This document shows, piece by piece, positions 17,836 to 25,752 of a DNA stretch of 64,000 nt. Numbering within the stretch: position 1 is the first letter of the stretch; the number at the start of each line of letters is the position of its first letter. The translations under genes and the position numbers were made by a program. The notes under the pieces are model-generated. The model did no database searches. It saw only the letters and a program-made list of their open reading frames with translations, and was not told the origin of the DNA. Source of the DNA: Pseudomonas urmiensis. GTDB taxonomy: Bacteria; Pseudomonadota; Gammaproteobacteria; Pseudomonadales; Pseudomonadaceae. The stretch covers positions 5,337,001 to 5,401,000 of the forward strand of contig NZ_JABWRE020000001.1 in the NCBI RefSeq assembly GCF_014268815.2. Direction: 5' to 3'.

Positions 17836-19266
17836 TTAGCGGATGAACAACTTGTAGACCAGGCGCTGCAACGCCCTGCCATACGGCGGATAGATCAATC
17901 GCGCCGCGTTGAGCCTTTGCTTGGCCAGCACGGCCTTGGCCTTGCTGAAGGTCAGAAAACCATCCTGGCCATGGTAGTGGCCCATGCCGGATGGGCCGAT
18001 GCCGCCAAATGGCAGATCATCCTGGGCAACATGCAGCAGGGTGTCATTCAGGCACACTCCGCCGGAGTGGGTGTGATGCACCACGTAGTCCTGCTCGGCC
18101 CGGTTGTAGCCAAAATAGTAGAGCGCCAGTGGTCTGGGACGCTGGTTGATGTAGGCCAAGGCGTCCTCAAGACGGTCATAAGGCACTAGCGGCAGTAATG
18201 GGCCGAAAATTTCGTCCTGCATCACCTGCATGTCATCGTTCACATCGAACAGCAAATGCGGGGGCAGGCGCCGACCCTGGCGCGTTTCGTCGGGGTACAG
18301 GTCGAGCACCTGCGCGCCCTTGTCGCTGGCATCGGCCAGTAGCCGCTCAAGGCGCTGCAGCTGGCGCGGGTTGATGATCGCGCTGTAGTCGCGGTTGTCG
18401 GCAATGCTTGGGTACAGGCGCCGGACCGCACGTCGATAGGCCTCGGCGAATGCACCTAAGTGGTCGCGAGGCACCAGCACATAGTCGGGCGCGACACAGG
18501 TTTGCCCGGCGTTGAGGGTCTTGCCAAAGGCGATGCGCTCGGCGGCGCCGTCCAGCGCTGCGCTGGGCGAGACGATAGCGGGTGATTTACCGCCCAGCTC
18601 CAGGGTTACCGGCGTCAGGTTGTGCGCGGCGGCCAGCATCACCTGGCGGCCGATGCTGGTGGCACCGGTGAACAGCAGGTGATCGAAAGGCAGGCGGGCG
18701 AAGGCCTGGCCAACTTCCACCTCGCCGAGCACGACACTGACCAGATCAGCGGGAAATACCCGCTCCAGCAGCGCTTTGAGCGCCGCGGCACTGGCCGGCG
18801 TGGCTTCGCTGAGCTTGAGCATCACCCGGTTGCCGGCCGCCAGGGCGCAGGTCAGCGGGCCGATGGCGAGAAACAGCGGGTAGTTCCACGGGACGATAAT
18901 CCCGACCACGCCCAACGGCTGGTACAGCACGCGCCCGGTCGCCGGCTGGAATGCCAGGCCTACCTTGCGCCGCGCGGGCTTCATCCAGCGCTGCAGGTGT
19001 TGCTCGGCATGGCGCAGGCCCTGCACCGACGGCAACAGCTCAGCAAGCAAGGTTTCATCGGCGCTGCGTCCATCGAAGTCGGCGTCAATCGCTTCGATCA
19101 GTGCATCTTGGTCCGCCAACAACGCTTCGCGCAGGCTTTTCAGCCATTGTCGGCGCTGGGCTGCGGGTGGCATCGGGTGGCTGGCGAACGCCTGTCGCTG
19201 GCTGGAGAACAACGCCTGCAGGTCGAGGTCCGAATGCACAGGGGGCAGGGAAAAAGACGAAGTCAT
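17836..19266 (-). CDS. calB: Coniferyl-aldehyde dehydrogenase family protein
   Basis: A 476-residue aldehyde dehydrogenase with the general base Glu223 in LELGGKSPAIV, the nucleophile Cys257 in NAGQTCVAPDYV, and PWNYPLFLAIGPLTCALAAG (~126-145) for NAD binding. The sequence fits the CalB group, which oxidises coniferyl aldehyde to ferulate, and has the hydrophobic C-terminal tail of membrane-associated fatty-aldehyde dehydrogenases (YPPYGRALQRLVYKLFIR). The ATG at 19266 has GGAG 7 bp upstream. It is divergent from a TetR regulator, and an inverted repeat lies over its promoter region. The substrate is inferred from the family; other aromatic or long-chain aldehydes are possible. Confidence 0.88.
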   Translation of the reverse strand: MTSSFSLPPVHSDLDLQALFSSQRQAFASHPMPPAAQRRQWLKSLREALLADQDALIEAIDADFDGRSADETLLAELLPSVQGLRHAEQHLQRWMKPARRKVGLAFQPATGRVLYQPLGVVGIIVPWNYPLFLAIGPLTCALAAGNRVMLKLSEATPASAAALKALLERVFPADLVSVVLGEVEVGQAFARLPFDHLLFTGATSIGRQVMLAAAHNLTPVTLELGGKSPAIVSPSAALDGAAERIAFGKTLNAGQTCVAPDYVLVPRDHLGAFAEAYRRAVRRLYPSIADNRDYSAIINPRQLQRLERLLADASDKGAQVLDLYPDETRQGRRLPPHLLFDVNDDMQVMQDEIFGPLLPLVPYDRLEDALAYINQRPRPLALYYFGYNRAEQDYVVHHTHSGGVCLNDTLLHVAQDDLPFGGIGPSGMGHYHGQDGFLTFSKAKAVLAKQRLNAARLIYPPYGRALQRLVYKLFIR

Positions 19267-19293
19267 GGGAGCTCCAAGAGGCTGCACAACCCC

Positions 19294-19309
19294 TAGAGCC
19301 TATACTCTA
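19294..19309. promoter_or_regulatory. Candidate operator in the calB-TetR intergenic region
   Basis: TAGAGCCTATACTCTA is an inverted repeat with 5-bp arms (TAGAG/CTCTA) 28 bp upstream of calB. A TATAGG-like -10 element on the minus strand lies inside it. The size and position fit a TetR dimer operator repressing calB; the link to the adjacent regulator is inferred. Confidence 0.45.
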
Positions 19310-19350
19310 AAGCGGCGCTTGGCTGGAGTTTTTCCCCCTGCTGCAACGGT

Positions 19351-19380
19351 GCATCTTGGTCGCGATTAACCGTAAGATGC
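19351..19380. promoter_or_regulatory. Inverted repeat upstream of the TetR gene
   Basis: GCATCTT (19351-19357) and AAGATGC (19374-19380) are perfect 7-bp arms separated by 16 bp, ending 33 bp before the TetR start codon. It may be an autoregulatory operator or a weak hairpin. Confidence 0.4.
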
Positions 19381-19413
19381 AGCTATCTACAAGCCTGCAG
19401 ACTGGAGCTGAGC

Positions 19414-20079
19414 ATGGCCCCGCGCATCAAGACCCGTGAGCGCATCGTGCAGAACAGCCTGGAGCTGTTCAACCAACAGGGCGAACGTAGCGTCAGCACC
19501 AATCACATTGCCGCGTACATGGAGATTTCTCCCGGCAACCTGTATTACCACTTCCCTAACAAGCAGGCGATTATCGCCGTGCTGTTCAGCCAGTACGAAG
19601 AGCTGGTCGACAGTTTCCTGCGACCGCCCCAGGGCCGCGCCGCGACGGTTGAGGACAAGCGCTTCTATCTCAAGGCCTTGCTGGCCGCGATGTGGAATTT
19701 TCGCTTTCTGCACCGTGATCTTGAGCACCTGCTTGAAAGCGACCTGGAGCTGGCTGCGCGCTATCGACGTTTTTCCCAACGCTGCCTGCAGCAGGGCCAA
19801 GCGATCTACCGTGGTTTCGTCGATGCCGGGATTCTGGCCATGGAGCCTGCGCAGATTGAGTCGCTGACCATCAACGCCTGGATTGTGCTGACCTCTTGGG
19901 TACGGTTTCTCAGTACCACTCGCGAACATACCGCGCACTTGGGTGAAGAAGCCTTCAAGCGCGGCGTCTATCAGGTGCTGGTACTGGAGCTCGGCTTCGT
20001 CACCGCTGACGCCCGCACTGCCGTGGATGCGCTGTGCCAGGAATTCCACATACCGTTCAACCAAGCCCTGGAGCAGTGA
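19414..20079 (+). CDS. TetR family transcriptional regulator
   Basis: A 221-residue regulator with an N-terminal helix-turn-helix (~8-55: RIVQNSLELFNQQGERSVST then IAAYMEISPGNLYYHFPNKQ) and an all-helical C-terminal ligand domain with no clear specificity motif. GGAG lies 7 bp before the ATG. It is divergent from calB across 147 bp containing two inverted repeats, so local control of calB and of itself is the simplest reading. It is followed 35 bp downstream by the sulfurtransferase gene, which may be co-transcribed. Confidence 0.9.
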   Translation: MAPRIKTRERIVQNSLELFNQQGERSVSTNHIAAYMEISPGNLYYHFPNKQAIIAVLFSQYEELVDSFLRPPQGRAATVEDKRFYLKALLAAMWNFRFLHRDLEHLLESDLELAARYRRFSQRCLQQGQAIYRGFVDAGILAMEPAQIESLTINAWIVLTSWVRFLSTTREHTAHLGEEAFKRGVYQVLVLELGFVTADARTAVDALCQEFHIPFNQALEQ

Positions 20080-20114
20080 GCCAGGGCTTTCGTGCCATTG
20101 ATCAGGAGATTGTC

Positions 20115-20969
20115 ATGCCCCTTGCGCAATTGATCACCCCGCAACAACTGGCCGAGCAACTCGACTCGCCCAAACTGGTGATCCTCGATTGTCGTTTCGC
20201 CCTGGAAGACGTGGACTACGGCCAACGCAGCTATGCCGAGGGACATATCGCCGGGGCGCATTTTGCTGATCTGGAACGGGACTTGAGTGGCAAGGTGGTC
20301 AAGGGCGTGACCGGTCGTCATCCACTGCCCGAGCCGCAGCGCCTAGTCGAGCGCTTGCGCGAGTGGGGTGTGGATAACGACAGCCAGGTGGTGCTGTATG
20401 ACGATGGTCCCGGCGCCTTTGCGGCCCGTGCCTGGTGGTTGCTGGCGTGGCTGGGTAAGCGCGACGGGGTATCGATTCTCGATGGCGGCCTCAAGGCCTG
20501 GCACGCGGCGCACCTACCGTTGAGTCTGGATCCTGCACCCAAGCGCGAAGGCACCTTCAGCGGCGAGCCAGACATGCACCTGTTGATCGATGCCGAACAG
20601 CTGGCCAAGACGCTGAAAAAACCAGAGTTGACCCTGATCGATGCCCGCGGTCTGCCGCGTTTTCGCGGTGAAGTCGAACCGATCGATCCGGTGGCTGGGC
20701 ATATTCCGGGCGCTCAATGCGCTGCATTTACTGACAATCTGGGCGCAGATGGGCGCTTTTTACCTGCTGATCAGCTCAAGCAGCGCTTTGACGAGAAGCT
20801 GGCGGGACGTGCGCCCGAGCAGTTGGTGGCGTATTGCGGGTCAGGGGTGACAGCTTGTCACAACCTATTCGCCTTGGCATTGGCGGGGTATCCGCTAGGC
20901 AGGCTGTATGCGGGGTCGTGGAGCGAGTGGATCAATGATCCGCAACATGGGGTTGCGACAGGCGACTGA
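20115..20969 (+). CDS. sseA: Sulfurtransferase of the 3-mercaptopyruvate/rhodanese type
   Basis: A 284-residue protein with two rhodanese domains (~8-125 inactive, ~150-280 active). The active-site Cys241 lies in the loop CGSGVTAC, the signature of 3-mercaptopyruvate sulfurtransferase; thiosulfate-preferring rhodaneses carry a different, more basic loop. It transfers sulfur to cyanide or thiol acceptors in the cytoplasm. AGGAG lies 7 bp before the ATG at 20115. Annotation as thiosulfate sulfurtransferase is an acceptable alternative, as substrate preference cannot be proven from sequence. Confidence 0.9.
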   Translation: MPLAQLITPQQLAEQLDSPKLVILDCRFALEDVDYGQRSYAEGHIAGAHFADLERDLSGKVVKGVTGRHPLPEPQRLVERLREWGVDNDSQVVLYDDGPGAFAARAWWLLAWLGKRDGVSILDGGLKAWHAAHLPLSLDPAPKREGTFSGEPDMHLLIDAEQLAKTLKKPELTLIDARGLPRFRGEVEPIDPVAGHIPGAQCAAFTDNLGADGRFLPADQLKQRFDEKLAGRAPEQLVAYCGSGVTACHNLFALALAGYPLGRLYAGSWSEWINDPQHGVATGD

Positions 20970-21006
20970 ACCTGACTTCAAGTGGAGGCTGGCTAACGAT
21001 TCGGGC

Positions 21007-21999
21007 TCAGCCTCCCTCTACCAGCCACTGCGGAATCCGTCGCTCCAGGTAATACCCCGGATTGCGCAGGCTGCCATCGACAAACCCGACATGCCCACCA
21101 CGGCTGTGCAGCTCGAAGTGCGTCTGCGGCGCCAGCTCGTCCGCCGTGGGCAAGCTGTGGCTGAACACGAACGGGTCGTCGCTGGAGTGAATGATCAGGG
21201 TCGGCGTGCGATTTTCGCCCAGGTAATAGCGGCTCGATGAGCGCCGATAGTAATCGTGCGCATCGCTGAAGCCGTTGAGCGGCGCGGTCACCTTGCCATC
21301 GAAATCCCAGAACGTGCGCAAATTGCGCAGAGTGCCGAGGCGCTCCAGCGCCGCCACCCCTTCCTGGTGGCCGTTAGCGCGCAAATGCCGCTCCTTGTGC
21401 TGCACGTAGGCGAGCATTTCACGCATGAAGTGCGCCTGGTAGACCTTGGAAAAGCCCTGACCGATGCGGTCGGCACACTCGTCCAGACGAAACGGCACCG
21501 ACACCGCTACCGCTGCCTGCAGTTGGCTGGCCGAGCCGCTTTCACCCAGATACTTGAGCAACACATTGCCGCCCAGTGAATAGCCAACTGCATACAGCGG
21601 CGCCAGTGGCCGCTGGGCACGCAGATGGCTGATGGCTTCGGCGAGGTCTTCGCTTGCGCCGGAGTGATAACTGCGGGCCAGCAGGTTCGGCTCGCCCGAG
21701 CAGCCACGCCAGTTCACCGCGACACTGGCCCAGCCACGCGCCAGCAAGGCTTGCTGCAAGCCTTTGACGTAGGGTGAGTTGGATGAGCCGGTCAGGCCGT
21801 GGAGCACCAGCACCAGCGGTGCGTCATGCTGATGCGGGCCGTGCCAGTCGAGGTCGAGGAAGTCGCCATCGGCCAGCCAGAGCCGCTCTCGGCTGCGCTG
21901 CAATTCGGGCATCTTGCGCCAGAGCGGCCCCCACAAGGTTTGCAGGTGGGGGTTGGAAATCCCGGTGGCCGGGCGGAACGTGGCGGTGAGGCTGGGCAT
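21007..21999 (-). CDS. YheT-family alpha/beta hydrolase
   Basis: A 330-residue serine hydrolase. The oxyanion motif HGLTGSS (67-73) and nucleophile Ser141 in VGYSLGGNVLLKYLG are clear. The Asp (HSSDDPF, ~274-280) and His (SRGGHVGF, ~302-309) complete the triad. The N-terminal NPHLQTLWGP (~16-25) is the YheT/ABHD1-3 hallmark. Members are esterases or lipases of uncertain physiological substrate. It stands alone on the minus strand, convergent with sseA. Confidence 0.9.
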   Translation of the reverse strand: MPSLTATFRPATGISNPHLQTLWGPLWRKMPELQRSRERLWLADGDFLDLDWHGPHQHDAPLVLVLHGLTGSSNSPYVKGLQQALLARGWASVAVNWRGCSGEPNLLARSYHSGASEDLAEAISHLRAQRPLAPLYAVGYSLGGNVLLKYLGESGSASQLQAAVAVSVPFRLDECADRIGQGFSKVYQAHFMREMLAYVQHKERHLRANGHQEGVAALERLGTLRNLRTFWDFDGKVTAPLNGFSDAHDYYRRSSSRYYLGENRTPTLIIHSSDDPFVFSHSLPTADELAPQTHFELHSRGGHVGFVDGSLRNPGYYLERRIPQWLVEGG

Positions 22000-22073
22000 G
22001 CTGGGCGACTCTTTGTGTGCCTGCCTAGAGTGCCATGGAACACCGCCACTGTACCTACGCTATTGGTCGGCAA

Positions 22074-22676
22074 TCAGCCGCGTTGCCACAACGCGTAATG
22101 CACCTGGCCGGTTTTCTTCTCGCGGTGCAGGCGCCAGTTGGCTGGCATCTGCAGCGAGGATGGCGCGGCTTCGCTTTCTGTGTAGATCCAGGCGCGCTCA
22201 CGTAGCCACTGATGCTGTTCGAGCAGGTTGCAGGTGTTGGCCAGCAGGTCCTGGTGAAACGGTGGGTCGAGGAACACCACGTCGAACTGCTTTTTCGCCT
22301 CGCCGTCCAGATAGCGCAGGGCATCGGTCTGCAAGATCTGCCCGCGTGGGCAGCGCAGCAGTTCCAGGTTGTCCTTGAGGTTGCTGATGGCTGCCGGGTT
22401 GCTGTCCAGTGCCACGGCATCTTCGGCGCCGCGAGACAACGCTTCAAGGACCAGGGCGCCACTGCCGGTGAAAGCGTCGAGCACCTGGGCGCCCTCGATG
22501 TAGGGGGCGAGCCAGTTGAACACGGTTTCGCGTACGCGATCAGGGGTTGGGCGCAGGCCTTGGCCCGCAGGCACCGCCAGGCGACGGCTACGCCACTCGC
22601 CAGCGATGATGCGCAGGTGGCCCTGGCCTTGGCTCGCGCCCTGGGCGGCGCGAGCGGGGGTGGATGGCTTGGCCAT
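22074..22676 (-). CDS. rsmD: 16S rRNA (guanine-966 N2)-methyltransferase
   Basis: A 200-residue methyltransferase with IIAGEWRSRRL (~23-33), RPTPDRVRETVFNWL (~42-56), SAM motif I VLDAFTGSGAL (~65-75) and catalytic DPPF (137-140). It methylates G966 in 16S rRNA. Its ATG shares a base with the stop of the upstream peptidase gene (TAATG), indicating translational coupling, an arrangement I recall as common in pseudomonads. Confidence 0.95.
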   Translation of the reverse strand: MAKPSTPARAAQGASQGQGHLRIIAGEWRSRRLAVPAGQGLRPTPDRVRETVFNWLAPYIEGAQVLDAFTGSGALVLEALSRGAEDAVALDSNPAAISNLKDNLELLRCPRGQILQTDALRYLDGEAKKQFDVVFLDPPFHQDLLANTCNLLEQHQWLRERAWIYTESEAAPSSLQMPANWRLHREKKTGQVHYALWQRG

Positions 22677-24172
22677 TAATGCTCCGGTACGCCAAGCGGC
22701 TGCTCGGCGGGTTTGTCAGTAGGCGGTGGCAGTGGTTTTTGCGGCACTTTCGGGCCAACCGTGACGATCACCAGTTTGTCCGCCGCCAGGTGTTTGTTCA
22801 TGGCTGCCTTGACCTGCTCGACGGTCAGGCTCTGCGACTGCTGCATGAAGTCTTCGAGCCAGGTCAGCGGCAGGTTGTAGAAGCCGATCGCGCCCAGCTG
22901 GCCGACGATACTGGCGTTGCTGGCATTGGACAGCGGGAAGCTGCCGGCCAGTTCGCGCTTGGCGTCGTCCAGCTCTTGCTGGGTGGGGCCATTGCTGAGG
23001 TAGTCGGCGAGGATATCCTGCACCAGCTTGAGGGTGCCTTCGCTCAGTTCGGCGCGGGTTTGCAAGTTGATCATGAACGGGCCGCGCACCTGCATCGGGC
23101 TGAACACCGAGTAGACGCCGTACGTCAGGCCGCGTTTTTCCCGCACTTCGCTCATCAGCCGGGTGCCAAAAGCACCGCCACCGAGGATCTGGTTGCCCAG
23201 CGACAGCGCAGCCCAGTCTGGATCCTGGCGGTCGATACCCAGCTCGGCGAGCATCAGGTGGGTCTGCTTGGACGGGAAGTCGATATGGGTGACGCCGGCC
23301 TTGGGCTCGCTCGGCTCGGCTGGTTTGGCCAGGGCGGCACCTTTAGGCAGCGCGGCGGAGACTTGAGCGGCGATGGCTTCGGCTTCGCTACGGCTCAGGT
23401 CGCCGACCAAGGCGATCACCGCATTGCCTGCGGCATAGGCCTTGGCATGGAAGTCGCGCAGCTGTTGCTGAGTGATCCCAGGGATGCTCTGGGCGGTGCC
23501 GTCGCTCGGGTGCGCGTAAGGGTGGCTGCCATACAGGTTGGCGAACAGCGCCTTGCCAGCGATCTTGCCTGGGTTCTGCTTTTCGTACTCGAAACCGGCC
23601 AACAGCTGGTTCTGGATACGCTTGAGGGCGTCGGTAGGGAAGGTCGGCTTACCGGCGACTTCAGCGAACAGTTTCAGTGCCGGTTCACGTTTGTCCGGGG
23701 CGCTGAGGCTGCGCAGGGTAGCGACCGCCATGTCCCGGTAGGAGCCGTTGCCAAAGTCCGCGCCCAGGCCTTCGAAGCCTTCGGCGATGGCGGTCACGTC
23801 CTTGCCGGCGACCCCTTCGTTGAGCATGGCGTTGGTCAAGGTGGCCAGGCCAGGGACGTCGCCATCCTGGCTGCTACCGGCGGCGAAGGTCACGCGCAGG
23901 TCGAACATCGGCAACTCACGGGCCTCGACGAACAGCACCCGCGCGCCTTCGGCGGTGGTCCAGTTCTGGATGTTCAGCTCGCGTCGGCTGGGCGTCTTGC
24001 CGTCCAGCTCGGCCAGCGATTGCAGGGTATTGGTCGGGCGGGCGGCAGCGCTGTCGGCCTTGCCCGCGTTGTCCGATTGGGCAGGGCGGGCCAACAGCAA
24101 GGCTGCGGCCACTACCAGCGCGATGATGCCCAGGCCGATCAGGGTATAGCGTGGGGCGCTGCGATCACTCAT
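22676..24172 (-). CDS. M16 peptidase family protein, R/Y-type partner without zinc site
   Basis: A 498-residue protein with a membrane anchor (~9-27, YTLIGLGIIALVVAAALLL) and two M16 repeats. Where the zinc motif HxxEH should be it has LATLTNAMLNEGV, so it cannot bind zinc as its neighbour does. It does keep the Arg/Tyr element (EKRGLTYGVYSVF, ~328-340) that the partner subunit supplies in heterodimeric M16B proteases. The ATG at 24172 overlaps the upstream M16 gene by 8 bp behind GAGGAG. Likely location is the periplasmic face of the inner membrane. The substrate is unknown. Confidence 0.88.
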   Translation of the reverse strand: MSDRSAPRYTLIGLGIIALVVAAALLLARPAQSDNAGKADSAAARPTNTLQSLAELDGKTPSRRELNIQNWTTAEGARVLFVEARELPMFDLRVTFAAGSSQDGDVPGLATLTNAMLNEGVAGKDVTAIAEGFEGLGADFGNGSYRDMAVATLRSLSAPDKREPALKLFAEVAGKPTFPTDALKRIQNQLLAGFEYEKQNPGKIAGKALFANLYGSHPYAHPSDGTAQSIPGITQQQLRDFHAKAYAAGNAVIALVGDLSRSEAEAIAAQVSAALPKGAALAKPAEPSEPKAGVTHIDFPSKQTHLMLAELGIDRQDPDWAALSLGNQILGGGAFGTRLMSEVREKRGLTYGVYSVFSPMQVRGPFMINLQTRAELSEGTLKLVQDILADYLSNGPTQQELDDAKRELAGSFPLSNASNASIVGQLGAIGFYNLPLTWLEDFMQQSQSLTVEQVKAAMNKHLAADKLVIVTVGPKVPQKPLPPPTDKPAEQPLGVPEH

Positions 24173-25520
24173 GAGCGGACTCCTCGGGCAGTACATGGGC
24201 AACGCTCAGGCGTTCGCGGGTGAAATAGGTGCGGGCGGCGTCCTGGATGTCCTGCGGGGTCACGCGCTTGAGCTCATCCAGTTCGCTGTCGATCAGCTTC
24301 CAGGACAGGCCCACGGTTTCCAGCTGGCCAATGGTGGTGGCCTGGCTGCTGATGGAATCGCGGTCATACACCAGCCCGGCGATGACCTGGGCGCGCACGC
24401 GCTCGAGCTCTTCGGCGGTCGGCGGGGTGGTCTTGAGCTCGTCGAGCAGCTGCCAGATGCCTTTTTCCACATCCGCCAGGGTTTTCTGCTTTTGCACGTT
24501 TGGCGTGGCCGAGATCAGGAACAGGCTGTCGCCGCGGGTGAAGGCGTCGTAACCGGAGGATGCGCCGGCCACCAGTTCCTGGCCGCGCTCCAGGCGCGCG
24601 GGCATGCGTGCGCTGTAGCCGCCGTCGAGCAGCGCCGAGATCAGGCGCAGGGCGTGCACGCTACGTGGGTCCTTGGCAGTGGCCAGGCCCGGCACGTTGA
24701 AGCCGTAGATCAGGTTCGGCAGCTGGGTGCGCACATGCAGGGTGAGTTGGCGCAGGCCAGGCTCGGCCAATTCCAGCGGCAGCTTGGAAGGCGGCACCGT
24801 GCGCTTGGGAATGGCACCGAAGTACTTTTGCGCCAGGCCCTTGACCTCATCGACGGTGACATCGCCGACCACCACCAGGGTGGCGTTGTTCGGCGCGTAC
24901 CAGGACTCGTACCAGTGGCGCAGCTCCTCGACCTTCATGCGGTCCAGGTCGGCCATCCAGCCGATGGTTGGGGTGTGGTAGCCGCTGGCCGGGTAGGCCA
25001 TGGCGCTGAACAGCTCGAACGCCTTGGCATTGGGCTGGTCGTCTGTGCGCAGGCGGCGCTCTTCCTTGATGACCTCGATCTCGCGGCTGAATTCGTCGGC
25101 CGGAAGACGCAGGCTGGCCAGGCGGTCGGCCTCAAGCTCCAGGGCGACCGGCAGCCGATCTCGGGCCAGAACCTGGTAATAAGCGGTGTAGTCGTCGCTG
25201 GTGAAGGCGTTTTCTTCCGCGCCCAGATCACGCAGGATGCGCGAGGCTTCACCAGGGCCAAGCTTGGCGCTGCCTTTGAACATCATGTGTTCGAGGGCAT
25301 GCGACAGACCGGTCTGGCCCGGGGTCTCGTAGCTGGAACCGACCTTGTACCAGATCTGCGAGACCACCACTGGCGCGCGATGGTCTTCGCGCACGACCAC
25401 TTTCAGGCCGTTGTCGAGGATGAACTCGTGGGTCGGTTGCGGATCGGCGGCGAGGGCTGCCAGCGGCAGGCAGAGCGTGCTGAGCAACAGGCCAGCGGCA
25501 CGGCGGGCTAGAGCATTCAT
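24165..25520 (-). CDS. M16 zinc metallopeptidase (active subunit)
   Basis: A 451-residue secreted peptidase with a signal peptide (~1-24, LPLAALAAD). The inverted zinc motif HALEH is at residues 74-78, followed by the downstream glutamate region ELEADRLASLRL (~146-157) that completes the metal site. It lacks the R/Y element, which is present in the overlapping next gene, so the two probably form a periplasmic heterodimer. The ATG at 25520 is chosen because it begins a clean signal peptide; the frame upstream is non-conserved. It is divergent from ftsY. Confidence 0.9.
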   Translation of the reverse strand: MNALARRAAGLLLSTLCLPLAALAADPQPTHEFILDNGLKVVVREDHRAPVVVSQIWYKVGSSYETPGQTGLSHALEHMMFKGSAKLGPGEASRILRDLGAEENAFTSDDYTAYYQVLARDRLPVALELEADRLASLRLPADEFSREIEVIKEERRLRTDDQPNAKAFELFSAMAYPASGYHTPTIGWMADLDRMKVEELRHWYESWYAPNNATLVVVGDVTVDEVKGLAQKYFGAIPKRTVPPSKLPLELAEPGLRQLTLHVRTQLPNLIYGFNVPGLATAKDPRSVHALRLISALLDGGYSARMPARLERGQELVAGASSGYDAFTRGDSLFLISATPNVQKQKTLADVEKGIWQLLDELKTTPPTAEELERVRAQVIAGLVYDRDSISSQATTIGQLETVGLSWKLIDSELDELKRVTPQDIQDAARTYFTRERLSVAHVLPEESAHE

Positions 25521-25752
25521 ACGTTGATTAACCTGTACGGCGGCCCGCTTCGGTTTAGCGTCGGCGGGCCAGGAGGTGCTAGGATACTGATCCGGTTGCC
25601 TGGCGACCATGCCTGTCGCCGTTCTGGCCCGCAGGACCTACGACAAAACGTTGCGCATGAACCAGCCGGATTCAAGATAGTCTGTTCTGCGTGATAGAGA
25701 ATTCCAGATGCGCCGCTAATGGCCCATCGCTACCCTGAGATAGCCGTCTTCC
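25521..25752. promoter_or_regulatory. Divergent promoter region, M16 operon / ftsYEX-rpoH
   Basis: The gap is non-coding and holds a GC-rich dyad (CGGCCCGC at 25541-25548 with GCGGGCC at 25564-25570), which would lie in the 5' leader of the M16 operon. No strong sigma-70 hexamer pair could be assigned by eye. Confidence 0.4.

Noticed and set aside
22676..25520. Second M16 gene as a frameshifted or dead duplicate
   Set aside because: It is full length, keeps the R/Y element and is translationally coupled, matching known heterodimeric M16B pairs rather than decay.
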